DNA of 32,261 nt from Bifidobacterium parmae (GTDB lineage Bacteria > Actinomycetota > Actinomycetes > Actinomycetales > Bifidobacteriaceae), in contig NZ_NMWT01000004.1 of the NCBI RefSeq assembly GCF_002860365.1, forward strand, positions 1 through 32,261, read 5' to 3'. Position 1 is the stretch's first letter. Every line of letters begins with the position of its first letter. This document shows, piece after piece, positions 21,969-29,856 of this stretch. The notes under the pieces were generated by a model that saw nothing but the letters and a program-made list of their open reading frames with translations, was not told the origin of the DNA and did no database searches. Both the position numbers and the translations under genes were made by a program.

Positions 21969-23021
21969 ATGGCTGCACAGATTTGGTATGAGAATGACGG
22001 CGATCTCTCCGTGCTCGAGGGCAAGAAGGTCGCGATCATCGGTTACGGTTCCCAGGGCCACGCCCACGCGCTGAACCTGCGTGACTCGGGCGTCGACGTG
22101 GTCGTCGGCCTGCGTCCGACCTCCAAGTCCGTCGACTTCGCGAAGGAGCAGGGCCTCGAGGTCAAGTCCGTGCCGGAGGCCGCCGCCGAGGCCGACGTCA
22201 TCATGATCCTCGCGCCCGACCAGTACCAGCGCAACATCTGGAAGGACGACATCGAGCCCAACATCAAGCCGGGCGCGGCCGTCGCCTTCGCCCACGGCTT
22301 CAACATCCACTACGGCTACATCAAGCCGAGCGAGGATCACCCGGTCTTCATGGTCGCCCCGAAGGGCCCGGGCCACATCGTGCGTCGTGAGTACGCCGCC
22401 GGCCGTGGCGTCCCGGTGGTCGTTGCCGTCGAGCAGGATCCGCGCGGCGACGGCTGGGCGCTGACCCTGGCCTACGCGAAGGCCCTCGGCGCCCTGCGCG
22501 CCGGCGCCATCAAGACCACCTTCAAGGAGGAGACCGAGACCGATCTCTTCGGCGAGCAGAACGTCCTCATGGGTGGCGTGAACAAGCTCGTCGAGATGGG
22601 CTTCGAGGTCCTCACCGACGCCGGCTACCAGCCGGAGATCGCCTACTTCGAGGTCTGCCACGAGCTCAAGATGCTCGTCGACCTGATGAACGAGGGCGGT
22701 CTGAACAAGGCCCGTTGGTCCTGCTCCGACACCGCCCAGTACGGCGACTACACCAACACCGTCATCAACGAGGACTGCCGCAAGCGCATGGAGTACCACC
22801 TGGGCCGCATCCAGGACGGCTCCTTCGCCAAGGAGTTCATCGACGACCAGGACGCCGGCGCCCCGCACTTCAAGGAGCTGCAGGAGAAGTACTCCAACGA
22901 GCGCATCGAGACCGTCGGCCCGAAGCTGCGCGCCATGTTCTCCTGGAACAAGGACGGCGTGAAGGACGCCGACGAGGCCAACTCCTTCACCGGCAAGATC
23001 GCCCGCGCCCAGGTGCAGTGA
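21969..23021 (+). CDS. ilvC: Ketol-acid reductoisomerase 2 (ilvC paralogue), 350 aa
   Basis: Same enzyme and same length as the gene at 19937, with identical motif set: GYGSQG dinucleotide site, GLRPTSKS cofactor loop, [15 protein letters not shown] and [12 protein letters not shown] metal ligands. Most differences are conservative and cluster after residue 60 (for example [15 protein letters not shown]) and in the last 60 residues. Long stretches are identical at DNA level, including synonymous positions, between about 20325-20385 and 22355-22415, which suggests recent duplication or gene conversion. Start ATG 21969 follows AAAGGAGTGCC, the same ribosome binding site as in ilvC1, but the rest of the upstream region is different, so the copies are likely regulated differently. 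Confidence 0.97.
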   Translation: MAAQIWYENDGDLSVLEGKKVAIIGYGSQGHAHALNLRDSGVDVVVGLRPTSKSVDFAKEQGLEVKSVPEAAAEADVIMILAPDQYQRNIWKDDIEPNIKPGAAVAFAHGFNIHYGYIKPSEDHPVFMVAPKGPGHIVRREYAAGRGVPVVVAVEQDPRGDGWALTLAYAKALGALRAGAIKTTFKEETETDLFGEQNVLMGGVNKLVEMGFEVLTDAGYQPEIAYFEVCHELKMLVDLMNEGGLNKARWSCSDTAQYGDYTNTVINEDCRKRMEYHLGRIQDGSFAKEFIDDQDAGAPHFKELQEKYSNERIETVGPKLRAMFSWNKDGVKDADEANSFTGKIARAQVQ

Positions 23022-23127
23022 GCTTGGTCTCAGTGGGCTGAGGTGGAGCCGGGTCTAGTGAGCCGGGGCTTGTACGTCAAGTTCGGTGAGCCTGACTTGG
23101 TGAGCTCGGCTTGGCGCTTGCCTCGTA

Positions 23128-23246
23128 TCCCGCTCCCGCTGGCGGGAGCTGTCGGTCGTAGGCCGACTGAGGGTGGCCGCGACAGCCCGTCAAACCACCC
23201 TCAGCCCCGCTTCGCGGGACAGCTCCCGCCGGCGGGAGCAAACGAA
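23128..23246. repeat. F/R palindromic intergenic repeat after ilvC2
   Basis: CCGCTCCCGCTGGCGGGAGC, then GTCGGTCGTAGGCCGACTGA, link, and the inverted half ACCACCCTCAGCCCCGC to GCTCCCGCCGGCGGGAGC. The two halves can pair along most of their length. It directly precedes the terminator at 23248. Confidence 0.85.
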
Positions 23247-23247
23247 T

Positions 23248-23289
23248 AGGCCGCCGTTCCCCCGATACGTGGGGGAGCGGCGGCCTTTC
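23248..23289 (+). terminator. Intrinsic terminator downstream of ilvC2
   Basis: AGGCCGCCGTTCCCCC (23248-23263) and GGGGGAGCGGCGGCCT (23271-23286) form 16 pairs with one G-U, then TTTCG. It lies about 227 bases after the ilvC2 stop, behind the palindromic repeat. Confidence 0.8.
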
Positions 23290-23644
23290 GCGTTATCGCG
23301 TTATCGAAGAAATCAAAAGAATCAAAAGGCTCGGTCGGCGGTAGGGGCGGGCGGGGCGAAGGCTTGCCTGCAGCTCCTCCCAAAGCCGTCACCGTTCCGG
23401 TGGATGCTGGCGGGTTATTGCTCTTGTGGCGTCATTGGCGTGCCGTCGGTGGTGGTGGCGTCGTAGTGGTGCCGGATGTCCGGCGGCAGTGTAGCGGTGT
23501 CGGATGGTGGTGGGAGAATGGTCGACAATCGTCTATGGGAGCGTTCACATCGGCGGAACAGCATCGTTGAGGAGCGGTGGCCGGAACGCGCGGGGCCTCG
23601 GGGAAGCGTGACGCGGAATCGTCATCGCCCACCCGTCGCCTCGA
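23290..23644. other. Intergenic stretch without a recognisable gene
   Basis: After the terminator comes a direct repeat CGTTATCGCGTTATCG (about 23290), GAAATCAAAAGAATCAAAAGG, and then G-rich sequence with GGTGGTGGTGG and TGCCGGATGTCCGGC. I see no coding frame, RNA gene or mobile element. The opposite strand is open over a long distance only because it mirrors the GH43 gene. Confidence 0.4.
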
Positions 23645-23660
23645 ATGTGAGCGCGCACAT
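23645..23660. promoter_or_regulatory. LacI-type operator upstream of the GH43 gene
   Basis: ATGTGAGC-GCGCACAT is a 16-base palindrome with one mismatch and the central CG that marks LacI/GalR-family operators (compare TGTGAGCGCTCACA-type sites). It lies about 150 bases before the GH43 start. It suggests repression relieved by a sugar; which LacI protein binds is unknown (one is encoded at 16534). Confidence 0.55.
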
Positions 23661-23806
23661 AGTCCGTCACGCGCGTGGCGACGGAGCGATCCGCCATCCG
23701 CGCGCGGAACGTCCGGCAGGATCGTGGTGTGACGTAGCACCGTGAAGCGGCCCTGACGGGGGAGACCGAAGGAGAGGCGCTGCGTCGCGCCCAGACGAAA
23801 GTTGCA

Positions 23807-26800
23807 GTGCAGCATATGAACCATTGGAAGAAAGCAGTCGCGCTGATCGCGACGGTGCCGATGCTCGCGGCGTTCGCGCCCGCGGCCACCGCCGCCGACG
23901 CGACGACCGCGGTCGCGCAGTCCGCGCCCGCCGTCACCGCCGCGGCCGACACCGCACCGACCCTGCTCGCCAGCTGGGACTTCACCGGCAAGAACGGCAC
24001 CAGCAGCGGCGCCATCGCCGATTCGACCGGCAAGTACAACCTGACCCTCAACGGCGGCGCCAAAATCGAGCAGTACGGCGACCGCAACAACAACGAATCC
24101 CTGTCGCTGCGCGGCGGCGGCCAGTACGCGCAGATCGACGACCAGCTGTTCAAGGACGCCGGCGACTCCTTCACCATGGAGTTCGCGACCAAGACCCGCC
24201 ACGACGACAGCGGCAAGTTCTTCTCGTTCATCGTCGGCAAGGACGGCTCGAACGACTCCAACACCACCGATCAGGCGAACGCCAACAAGTACCTGATGTT
24301 CTACAACAGCAAGACCGCTGTCAAGGGCGTCATCTCCAACAACAACTGGGGCAACGAGCAGGGTGCGAAGGTCTCCGTCGCCAACAACGACAATGTGTGG
24401 CACAACTTCAAGATCGTCGTGGACGGCACCAAGCTCGCCGTGTTCCGTGACGGCACCCCGATCATCTTCAAGGCAGACACCGGCATCACGATGGGCGACC
24501 TCGGCGCCTACACCACGTACATCGGCAAGTCGTTCTACAACGGCGACGAGTACTGGAACGGCGCGATGGACGACATCAAGGTGTACAAGGGCGCCGAACT
24601 CGCCTCGCCGACCGGCGTGACCATCTCCGGCGACGGTGTGGTCGACGGCAAGCTCGCCCTGACCGAGAAGTCCACCGCGAAGCTCACCGCCACCGTCACC
24701 CCGGACGACGCCGTGAGCAAGAACGTCACCTGGTCGTCCTCCGACGAGGGCGTGGCGAAGATCTCCGACGACGGCACCGTGACCGCCGTCAAGGCCGGAT
24801 CCGCGACCATCACCGCGACCACCGAGATCGGCGACGTGAAGGCCGAACTGCCCGTCACCGTGAACCCGCTGGACGCGAAGAGCGCCGCCACCGAGGACCT
24901 CGACTCCGCGATCAGCGCGCTCAAGACCACCACGACCGAGAACCTGCCGCTCGTCGCCGAAGGCACGAAGAACGGCTCCGCGATCACGTGGACGTCCTCC
25001 GATCCGAAGCTCATCACCGGCACGAAGGCCGACTACAAGGCCCCGAGCGTGGGCGCCGCCGACCCGTACCAGGGTGCCGGCGTCGTGACCCGCCCGGCCT
25101 ACGGCGACGGCGACTCCAAGCCGGTCACGCTGACCGCCACCGCCAGCTACAACGGCGGCGAGAAGGTCACCAAGACCGTCGAGATCACCGTCAAGGAGAA
25201 GACGCGCGTCGCGCCGAACACCGCGTACGCGGCCGCCACGTTCGAAAGCGACAACGCCAACGGCGGCGAACGCATCTGGATGGCCTCCACCGAGGAGAAC
25301 GACTTCTTCACGTTCAAGACCCGCAACGGCGGCAACCCGGTCATCACGTCGAACTCCGACACCAAGGGCCTGCGCGATCCGTACATCATCAAGTCCCATG
25401 AAGGCGACAAGTACTACATGATCGCCACCGACCTGCGCGTGTACGCGCCCGGCGTCGGCTGGGGCGAATCGCAGCGCGTCGGCTCCCTCAAACTGGAGGT
25501 GTGGGAGTCCACCGACATGGTGAACTGGACCCGCACCAACGCCGAGGACGGCGACACCGGCATCAAGGTGAACTCCGACGACGCAGGCATGACCTGGGCG
25601 CCGGAGGCGTTCTGGGATGATTCGCTCAACGCCTACCTGGTGTTCTTCTCCTCCCGCATGTACACCGACGAGGCGCACACGCAGGCGGTCAAGGGCAAGA
25701 ACGGCGGCGCGTACAACATCGTGCGCTACGCCATCACCCGTGATTTCAAGACCTACACGGCTCCCGTCGACTGGCAGGACACCGGCTACTCGCGTATCGA
25801 CACCACCGTGTTCAAGATCGGCGACTACTACTACCGCCTCACCAAGAACGAAGAGGGCGGCGCCGCCGGCCAGTACATCACGACCGGCAAGTCCTCGTTC
25901 CTCGAGCGTTCCAAGGTGCTGACCGCCCCCACTACCGAGGCTTCGCCGGACAACGACCCGGAGACCGGATGGCAGCTGCTCGACCAGAACCTGCTGCCGT
26001 TCGAAGGTGCGGAGACCATCGCGCTGAACAAGGGCGACAAGAACCAGAACGATGAGGGAGACGCCTACATCCTCATGTCCGATTCCGGCGGCTACCAGCC
26101 GTTCATGACGAACGTCCGTGCGCTCGAATCCACGTCGTGGACCAACCGCCTGTCGCAGACCGCAGGCTGGAACACGCAGAAGAACCACGGTCCCAACGTG
26201 CTCGGCCGCGTCTACTCCACCGGCATGCCCGACAAGACCCGTCACGGCGGATTCGTCGCCATCCCGGAGGCCGTCTCCGACGCGATGAAGAACTGGACGA
26301 CCGTTCAGGCCGTCGGCTCGACGACCACGCTCGCGTATGACGAGGCCTCCCGCACCCTGACCGCGACTGTCAAGGCCGACGACACGGGCACCGTCGCCGG
26401 TTCCGTCAAGTTCGCCGTCGCGGACGGCTGGTCCGAGACCGTCAAGCTCGACGCCGACGGCAAGGCCTCCGTGACCGTCCCCGCCGCCGTGGCCGGCGAC
26501 ATCACCGCCACCTACGACGGCTACACCGACGGCCTCGTCAAGAGCTCCGTCAGCGACCCCGTCGAAGTCAAGCAGGGCGAGAACCCGACCCAGCCGGAGA
26601 TCACCATCACCGGCGAGGGCGTCAAGGATGGCGCGGTCACGCTGAAGGCCGGCGATGAGCTCGACCTCCACGCCTCGCTCGCGCAGGGCGACGCAGCCAC
26701 GGCCGACGACGAGCTGGTGTGGGGCGATCCGTCCGATCCGTCCGTCGTCGCGTACGTCGACCAAGGTGCGAACCCGGCTGCCGGCACCCGCCGCGTCAAG

Positions 26801-27067
26801 GCGCTCAAGGTCGGCACGGCGACGATCGTCGTCTCGTCCAAGGCTGATTCGAACGTGAAGGCCACGCTGACGATCAAGGTCGTCAAGGCCGACGGCGGCA
26901 CGACCCCGGACAAGGGCGACACGACCAAGCCGGAGACCAAGCCGAACGACACGAAGAAGCCGGCTCTCTCGGCCACGGGCAGCGCCATCGCCGGCCTGAC
27001 CGTGCTCGGAACCGCCGTGCTCGCCGCCGGCATCGCCCTCACCCTCTGGCGCAAGCGCCAGGCGTGA
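23807..27067 (+). CDS. Secreted, wall/membrane-anchored GH43-family glycosidase with LamG and Ig-like domains, 1086 aa
   Basis: Likely releases arabinose (or xylose) from plant polysaccharides outside the cell. Order of parts: signal peptide (KKAVALIATVPMLAAFAPAA, cleavage near ATA-AD); LamG/concanavalin-like domain at about 50-260 (LLASWDFTG to DDIKVYKG); Big_2 Ig-like domain about 265-350; an atrophied Ig-like domain about 355-460; GH43 five-bladed propeller about 470-835; two more Ig-like domains; a Thr/Pro/Lys linker; LSATG; a membrane segment; RKRQA tail. Probable GH43 catalytic residues are D524 (LRDPYII, base), D665 (SRIDTTVF, pKa modulator) and E733 (PFEGAE, acid). The GTG at 23807 has GAAAG seven bases before it; ATG 23816 is the alternative. 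The sorting motif is LSATG, not LPXTG. The GH43 fold call is firm; exact substrate is open. Confidence 0.9.
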   Translation: MQHMNHWKKAVALIATVPMLAAFAPAATAADATTAVAQSAPAVTAAADTAPTLLASWDFTGKNGTSSGAIADSTGKYNLTLNGGAKIEQYGDRNNNESLSLRGGGQYAQIDDQLFKDAGDSFTMEFATKTRHDDSGKFFSFIVGKDGSNDSNTTDQANANKYLMFYNSKTAVKGVISNNNWGNEQGAKVSVANNDNVWHNFKIVVDGTKLAVFRDGTPIIFKADTGITMGDLGAYTTYIGKSFYNGDEYWNGAMDDIKVYKGAELASPTGVTISGDGVVDGKLALTEKSTAKLTATVTPDDAVSKNVTWSSSDEGVAKISDDGTVTAVKAGSATITATTEIGDVKAELPVTVNPLDAKSAATEDLDSAISALKTTTTENLPLVAEGTKNGSAITWTSSDPKLITGTKADYKAPSVGAADPYQGAGVVTRPAYGDGDSKPVTLTATASYNGGEKVTKTVEITVKEKTRVAPNTAYAAATFESDNANGGERIWMASTEENDFFTFKTRNGGNPVITSNSDTKGLRDPYIIKSHEGDKYYMIATDLRVYAPGVGWGESQRVGSLKLEVWESTDMVNWTRTNAEDGDTGIKVNSDDAGMTWAPEAFWDDSLNAYLVFFSSRMYTDEAHTQAVKGKNGGAYNIVRYAITRDFKTYTAPVDWQDTGYSRIDTTVFKIGDYYYRLTKNEEGGAAGQYITTGKSSFLERSKVLTAPTTEASPDNDPETGWQLLDQNLLPFEGAETIALNKGDKNQNDEGDAYILMSDSGGYQPFMTNVRALESTSWTNRLSQTAGWNTQKNHGPNVLGRVYSTGMPDKTRHGGFVAIPEAVSDAMKNWTTVQAVGSTTTLAYDEASRTLTATVKADDTGTVAGSVKFAVADGWSETVKLDADGKASVTVPAAVAGDITATYDGYTDGLVKSSVSDPVEVKQGENPTQPEITITGEGVKDGAVTLKAGDELDLHASLAQGDAATADDELVWGDPSDPSVVAYVDQGANPAAGTRRVKALKVGTATIVVSSKADSNVKATLTIKVVKADGGTTPDKGDTTKPETKPNDTKKPALSATGSAIAGLTVLGTAVLAAGIALTLWRKRQA

Positions 27068-27072
27068 TATCG

Positions 27073-27300
27073 CCCTGCCCCCGCCGGCGGGGGCTGTCAG
27101 CCGCAGGCTGACTGGGGGTGGTCAACCGGGTTGCAAACCCGTGGAGACCACCCCCACCCGGCTTCGCCGGGAGCCCTCCGGGCCCTGCAACTACGGACGG
27201 CCTACGGCCGGCCTCACATTAGCTCGCTATCGCTCGCCTTCGCCTACGGAGAGCCCACCGGGCTCTCCGCTTCACGGCTCAGCCCGCCGGCGACGGTGAT
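27073..27300. repeat. Long F/R palindromic repeat after the GH43 gene
   Basis: It starts 6 bases after the stop with CCCCCGCCGGCGGGGGC, then CAGCCGCAGGCTGACTGGGG, the link AACCGGGTTGCAAACCCG, and the inverted half ACCACCCCCACCCGGC. It continues into a long tail (27173-27296) with hairpins GGCCTACGGCC and GGAGAGCCC-ACC-GGGCTCTCC (27248-27268). That tail is the reverse complement relative of 3165-3265. Confidence 0.85.
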
Positions 27301-27437
27301 GTCTTTCCCGGCGGGGGTGTCTTTCCCGACGGTGATGCCTTTCCCAGCGTCCCGGAATCCGGAGTGCTTCCCTGTGCTCCGGATTTTGGGACGCTGACTT
27401 GTTTTCAGCGGCGTTTTGTCGGGAAACGAACCGTCAT

Positions 27438-27486
27438 CTCCGGACAACGGGACGCTGACTCGAAGTGAGCGTCCCGTTGTCGGGAG
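27438..27486. other. Large imperfect hairpin
   Basis: CTCCGGACAACGGGACGCT (27438-27456) pairs with AGCGTCCCGTTGTCGGGAG (27468-27486) in 18 of 19 positions around GACTCGAAGTG, itself able to pair ACT with AGT. Related fragments (GGGACGCTGACT, TTTCCCGACAGCGGGACG) occur at about 27390 and 27500. The region 27300-27530 holds no gene. Confidence 0.7.
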
Positions 27487-27534
27487 CAATGGGCTCATTT
27501 CCCGACAGCGGGACGCCTCGAGATGATGAAGGTG

Positions 27535-27598
27535 CGACGGGGTGATGCGGCGACGGGGTGATGCGGCGACTGGGTGATGCGGCGACTGGATGATGGGG
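27535..27598. repeat. 16-bp tandem repeat, four units, with degenerate continuation
   Basis: CGACGGGGTGATGCGG at 27535, 27551, 27567 and 27583, exact period 16 with one to a few substitutions. Degenerate GGGTGATG-like copies continue to about 27730, just ahead of the promoter of the oxidoreductase gene. A unit of 16 is not a multiple of three, and no reading frame is maintained. Confidence 0.8.
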
Positions 27599-27734
27599 TG
27601 GGGGGATGATGGGGCGACGGGACGATAGTCGGCGGGGTGATGGGCGATGGGGTGATGGGTGATTCGGGGCGACGGGGTGATGCGGCGACTGGGTGATGGC
27701 TGACGGGATGGGGTGACGCGGCAATGGGCGCGGG

Positions 27735-27740
27735 TACAAT
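27735..27740 (+). promoter_or_regulatory. -10 box of the Gfo/Idh gene
   Basis: TACAAT, 48 bases before the start codon, with the degenerate tandem repeat occupying the -35 region. The leader carries GGAAGGAAA (27775-27783) as ribosome binding site. Confidence 0.4.
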
Positions 27741-27788
27741 CGGGGCGTAATCATCCGCAGGCAACCATCGACGTGGAAGGAAACCGAC

Positions 27789-28817
27789 ATGCGCGAACTC
27801 AAGTGGGCGACGCTGGGATGCGGCGTCATCGCCAACCAACTCGAACAGGCGCTGGAACGCAACGGACGCAAACTGTACTCGGTCGCGAACCGCACGCACG
27901 CGAAGGGCGTCGCGTTCGCCGAGAAATACGGCATCGGCAAGGTCTACGACGAGATCGACGACGTGTTCGCCGATCCGGACGTGGACGTCATCTACATCTC
28001 CACACCGCACAACACGCACATCGGATTCCTGCGCAAGGCGCTCGCCGCCGGCAAGCACGTGCTGTGCGAGAAGTCCATCACGCTCAACTCCGACGAACTC
28101 GACGAGGCGATCGCGCTCGCCGAAGCGAACCACGTGCTGCTCGCCGAGGCGATGACCCTCTACCACATGCCGCTCTACCGCGAACTCGACCGGATCATCG
28201 CGGGCGGCGAGCTCGGCAAGGTCAAGCTCATCCAGATGAACTTCGGCTCCTACAAGGAGTATGACATGGCCAACCGCTTCTTCAACCGCAACCTCGCGGG
28301 CGGCGCGATGCTCGACATCGGCGTGTACGCGCTCTCCTGCATGCGTTGGTTCATGAGCTCCAAGCCCGACCGGATCGTCTCGCAGGTCAAGGCCGCGCCC
28401 ACCGGCGTGGACGAGCAGGCCGGCATCCTCCTGACCAACCCGGACGGGCAGATGGCCACGATCACGCTGTCGCTGCACGCGAAGCAGCCGAAGCGCGGCA
28501 CCATCGCGTTCGAGAACGGCTACGTGGAGATCTACGACTACCCGCGCGGCGAACGCGCCACGATCCACGACACGACCGGTGCCGTGGTGCGCGAGGTCGA
28601 GGCGGGCGATACCGCGAACGCGCTCGCCTACGAGGTGGCGGACATGGAGGCCGCAATCGCCGCGTTCGAAGCGGGCGAGTCCGGCGAGATTCCGGCCGAC
28701 GAGGCCGCTGCGAAGGTCGAGGGTCTTCTGCACCTCGGCTACACGCGCGACGTGATGGACATGATGACCGAGATCCGCCGCGACCAGTGGCACATGACCT
28801 ACCCGGAAGAGGAGTAG
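27789..28817 (+). CDS. Gfo/Idh/MocA-family NAD(P)-dependent oxidoreductase, 342 aa
   Basis: Rossmann domain begins at once: KWATLGCGVIANQL (GxGxIA nucleotide site, residues 9-15). The family's EKP motif appears as CEKSITLN, keeping the catalytic Glu-Lys but with Ser in place of Pro. The second, mixed alpha/beta domain follows (FNRNLAGGAMLDIGVYALS, a GGG/D-x-G-x-Y motif). Members oxidise or reduce sugars, inositols or related compounds; the substrate here is not evident. Start ATG 27789 has GGAAGGAAA five bases upstream. It is monocistronic, follows the GH43 gene by 720 bases of repeats and has a composite hairpin element after its stop. Confidence 0.93.
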   Translation: MRELKWATLGCGVIANQLEQALERNGRKLYSVANRTHAKGVAFAEKYGIGKVYDEIDDVFADPDVDVIYISTPHNTHIGFLRKALAAGKHVLCEKSITLNSDELDEAIALAEANHVLLAEAMTLYHMPLYRELDRIIAGGELGKVKLIQMNFGSYKEYDMANRFFNRNLAGGAMLDIGVYALSCMRWFMSSKPDRIVSQVKAAPTGVDEQAGILLTNPDGQMATITLSLHAKQPKRGTIAFENGYVEIYDYPRGERATIHDTTGAVVREVEAGDTANALAYEVADMEAAIAAFEAGESGEIPADEAAAKVEGLLHLGYTRDVMDMMTEIRRDQWHMTYPEEE

Positions 28818-28826
28818 AGGGAGCGG

Positions 28827-28945
28827 GCGGTTCGCTCCGGGATACGTGCGGTTCACTCCTTGGTTTGCCACACTATTTCGTGGCAAACCCCGGAGCGAAC
28901 CGTGATGGTCGGGGAACGGGCTGTGCCGATGGCGGAGTGAACCGC
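28827..28945. repeat. Composite inverted-repeat element after the Gfo/Idh gene
   Basis: Order of arms: A GCGGTTCGCTCCGGG (28827-28841), B GCGGTTCACTCC (28848-28859), C GGTTTGCCAC (28862-28871), C' GTGGCAAACC (28880-28889), A' CCCGGAGCGAACCGT (28889-28903), B' GGAGTGAACCGC (28934-28945). C-C' is a perfect 10-bp hairpin. Since A and B are nearly alike, either A-A' with crossing B-B' or nested B-A' and A-B' folds are possible. It starts 10 bases after the stop codon. Confidence 0.7.
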
Positions 28946-29103
28946 GCGGTCAACACGCGTTGACTGAAATCGGTAGATATGGTCTGGTGGCTGATTCGGA
29001 TCCACGTGCCGTTCGTGAGTGGGCTGGTGCAGACGCTTCCCCAGTCGGCTCCGCCTACAGCCACCTCGGCCGAGGAGTCCGGGATAGGTGTGGAGGCTTG
29101 GGA

Positions 29104-29228
29104 ATGAGCGTCATCTCCATCGGCATCGTCGACAACGACGTCATCACGGTGAAGGCGCCCGCCGCAAGCTTGGTGCCGCCACCCTCACCCAAGCCGTGGT
29201 GACCTGGCTGCGTCAGATCGGTCAGTGA
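29104..29228 (+). pseudogene. Deletion remnant of a LuxR-type response regulator
   Basis: From ATG 29104 the sequence reads MSVISIGIVDNDVITVKA, the start of a NarL/LuxR-type receiver domain with its acidic pocket (VDND). About 55 bases later, in another frame, it reads RRKLGAATLTQAVVTWLRQIGQ and stops at 29226-29228. This is the last helix of a LuxR helix-turn-helix domain (KLGxxTxTQAV). Roughly 170 residues of the middle are missing, so an internal out-of-frame deletion has joined the two ends. The ATG overlaps the TGA of an upstream frame (from 28980, MVWWLIRIHVPF) by ATGA, as in kinase-regulator operons; that frame runs through a palindromic repeat fragment and could be what is left of the sensor gene. 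The remnant call is based on motifs only. Confidence 0.65.
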
Positions 29229-29277
29229 GCAAACGCCTGAAGAGCGTTTATGCAGGTGGCGAGCTAGATGAGGGTAC

Positions 29278-29302
29278 AACTATCCGGATTTTCCGGATAG
29301 TT
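29278..29302. other. Perfect 11-bp hairpin
   Basis: AACTATCCGGA (29278-29288), loop TTT, TCCGGATAGTT (29292-29302). There is no T-tract after it. It lies 50 bases after the response-regulator remnant and may be the former terminator or an operator. The stretch 29229-29775 otherwise contains no supportable gene. Confidence 0.6.
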
Positions 29303-29468
29303 CGTCAGGAAGGGGACCGCAGGATTTCGCGTACGGCGGCGTTAGATGGAGTATTGGCCTTGCCGTCATCATTGCGGAACGTGCTTGAAGATGGGCGTTG
29401 CAGTGGTTTCTTTGGTTGATATGGTTTTCTCCGCTAGAAGGGGTACTTCCGCCGTTTGACGGAAGGCC

Positions 29469-29576
29469 ATCTGCGTTACGAGGGGTACTCGAATGGAGAT
29501 ATTCTGGCCGCTGAAGGTGATTTCAGACTGTATATCCCCGGATTACGCCCGACGGGGTACCCCTTGTAACGCAGAT
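29469..29576. repeat. 108-bp element bounded by 20-bp inverted repeats (MITE-like)
   Basis: ATCTGCGTTACGAGGGGTAC (29469-29488) and GTACCCCTTGTAACGCAGAT (29557-29576) are complementary in 19 of 20 positions. The core GGGGTAC also occurs at about 29437, and GTACCCCTTGCAACG at about 29598, so parts of the ends are duplicated nearby. No transposase frame lies inside. No clear target-site duplication is visible. Confidence 0.55.
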
Positions 29577-29775
29577 AGGTGTGGGAGCGATGGGGAATGT
29601 ACCCCTTGCAACGGTGTTAGATGCCGTGATACTAGGGCATATGGTGCGGTAAGCATGTGGCATATACCCCGTGCTGTTGCATCGGGTAGGTGGTGTCAGG
29701 TGGGGCATCGGGTATGTGGTTGCCGGGCTGTGGCGTCAGGTATGCGGTGTCAGATATGTGGGCCGAATATGCGAA

Positions 29776-29807
29776 GCGGGGTGCCGACATGACTGCCGGC
29801 ACCCCGC
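29776..29807 (-). terminator. Terminator hairpin of the amino acid permease gene
   Basis: GCGGGGTGCCG (29776-29786) and CGGCACCCCGC (29797-29807), a perfect 11-bp stem, about 50 bases beyond the stop of the minus-strand permease. On the minus strand it is followed by TTCGCATATT, only a weak T-tract. Confidence 0.65.
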
Positions 29808-29856
29808 GGGTTCTCATGGAACATCCTCGGTTCTCACGGAACCGTCCGGGCGGACC

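Noticed and set aside
23432-26764. Open frame of 1110 codons on the minus strand opposite the GH43 gene
   Set aside because: It mirrors the codon bias of the GH43 gene, which has signal peptide, domains and catalytic motifs; the antisense product has only Val/Gly/Asp/Arg runs.
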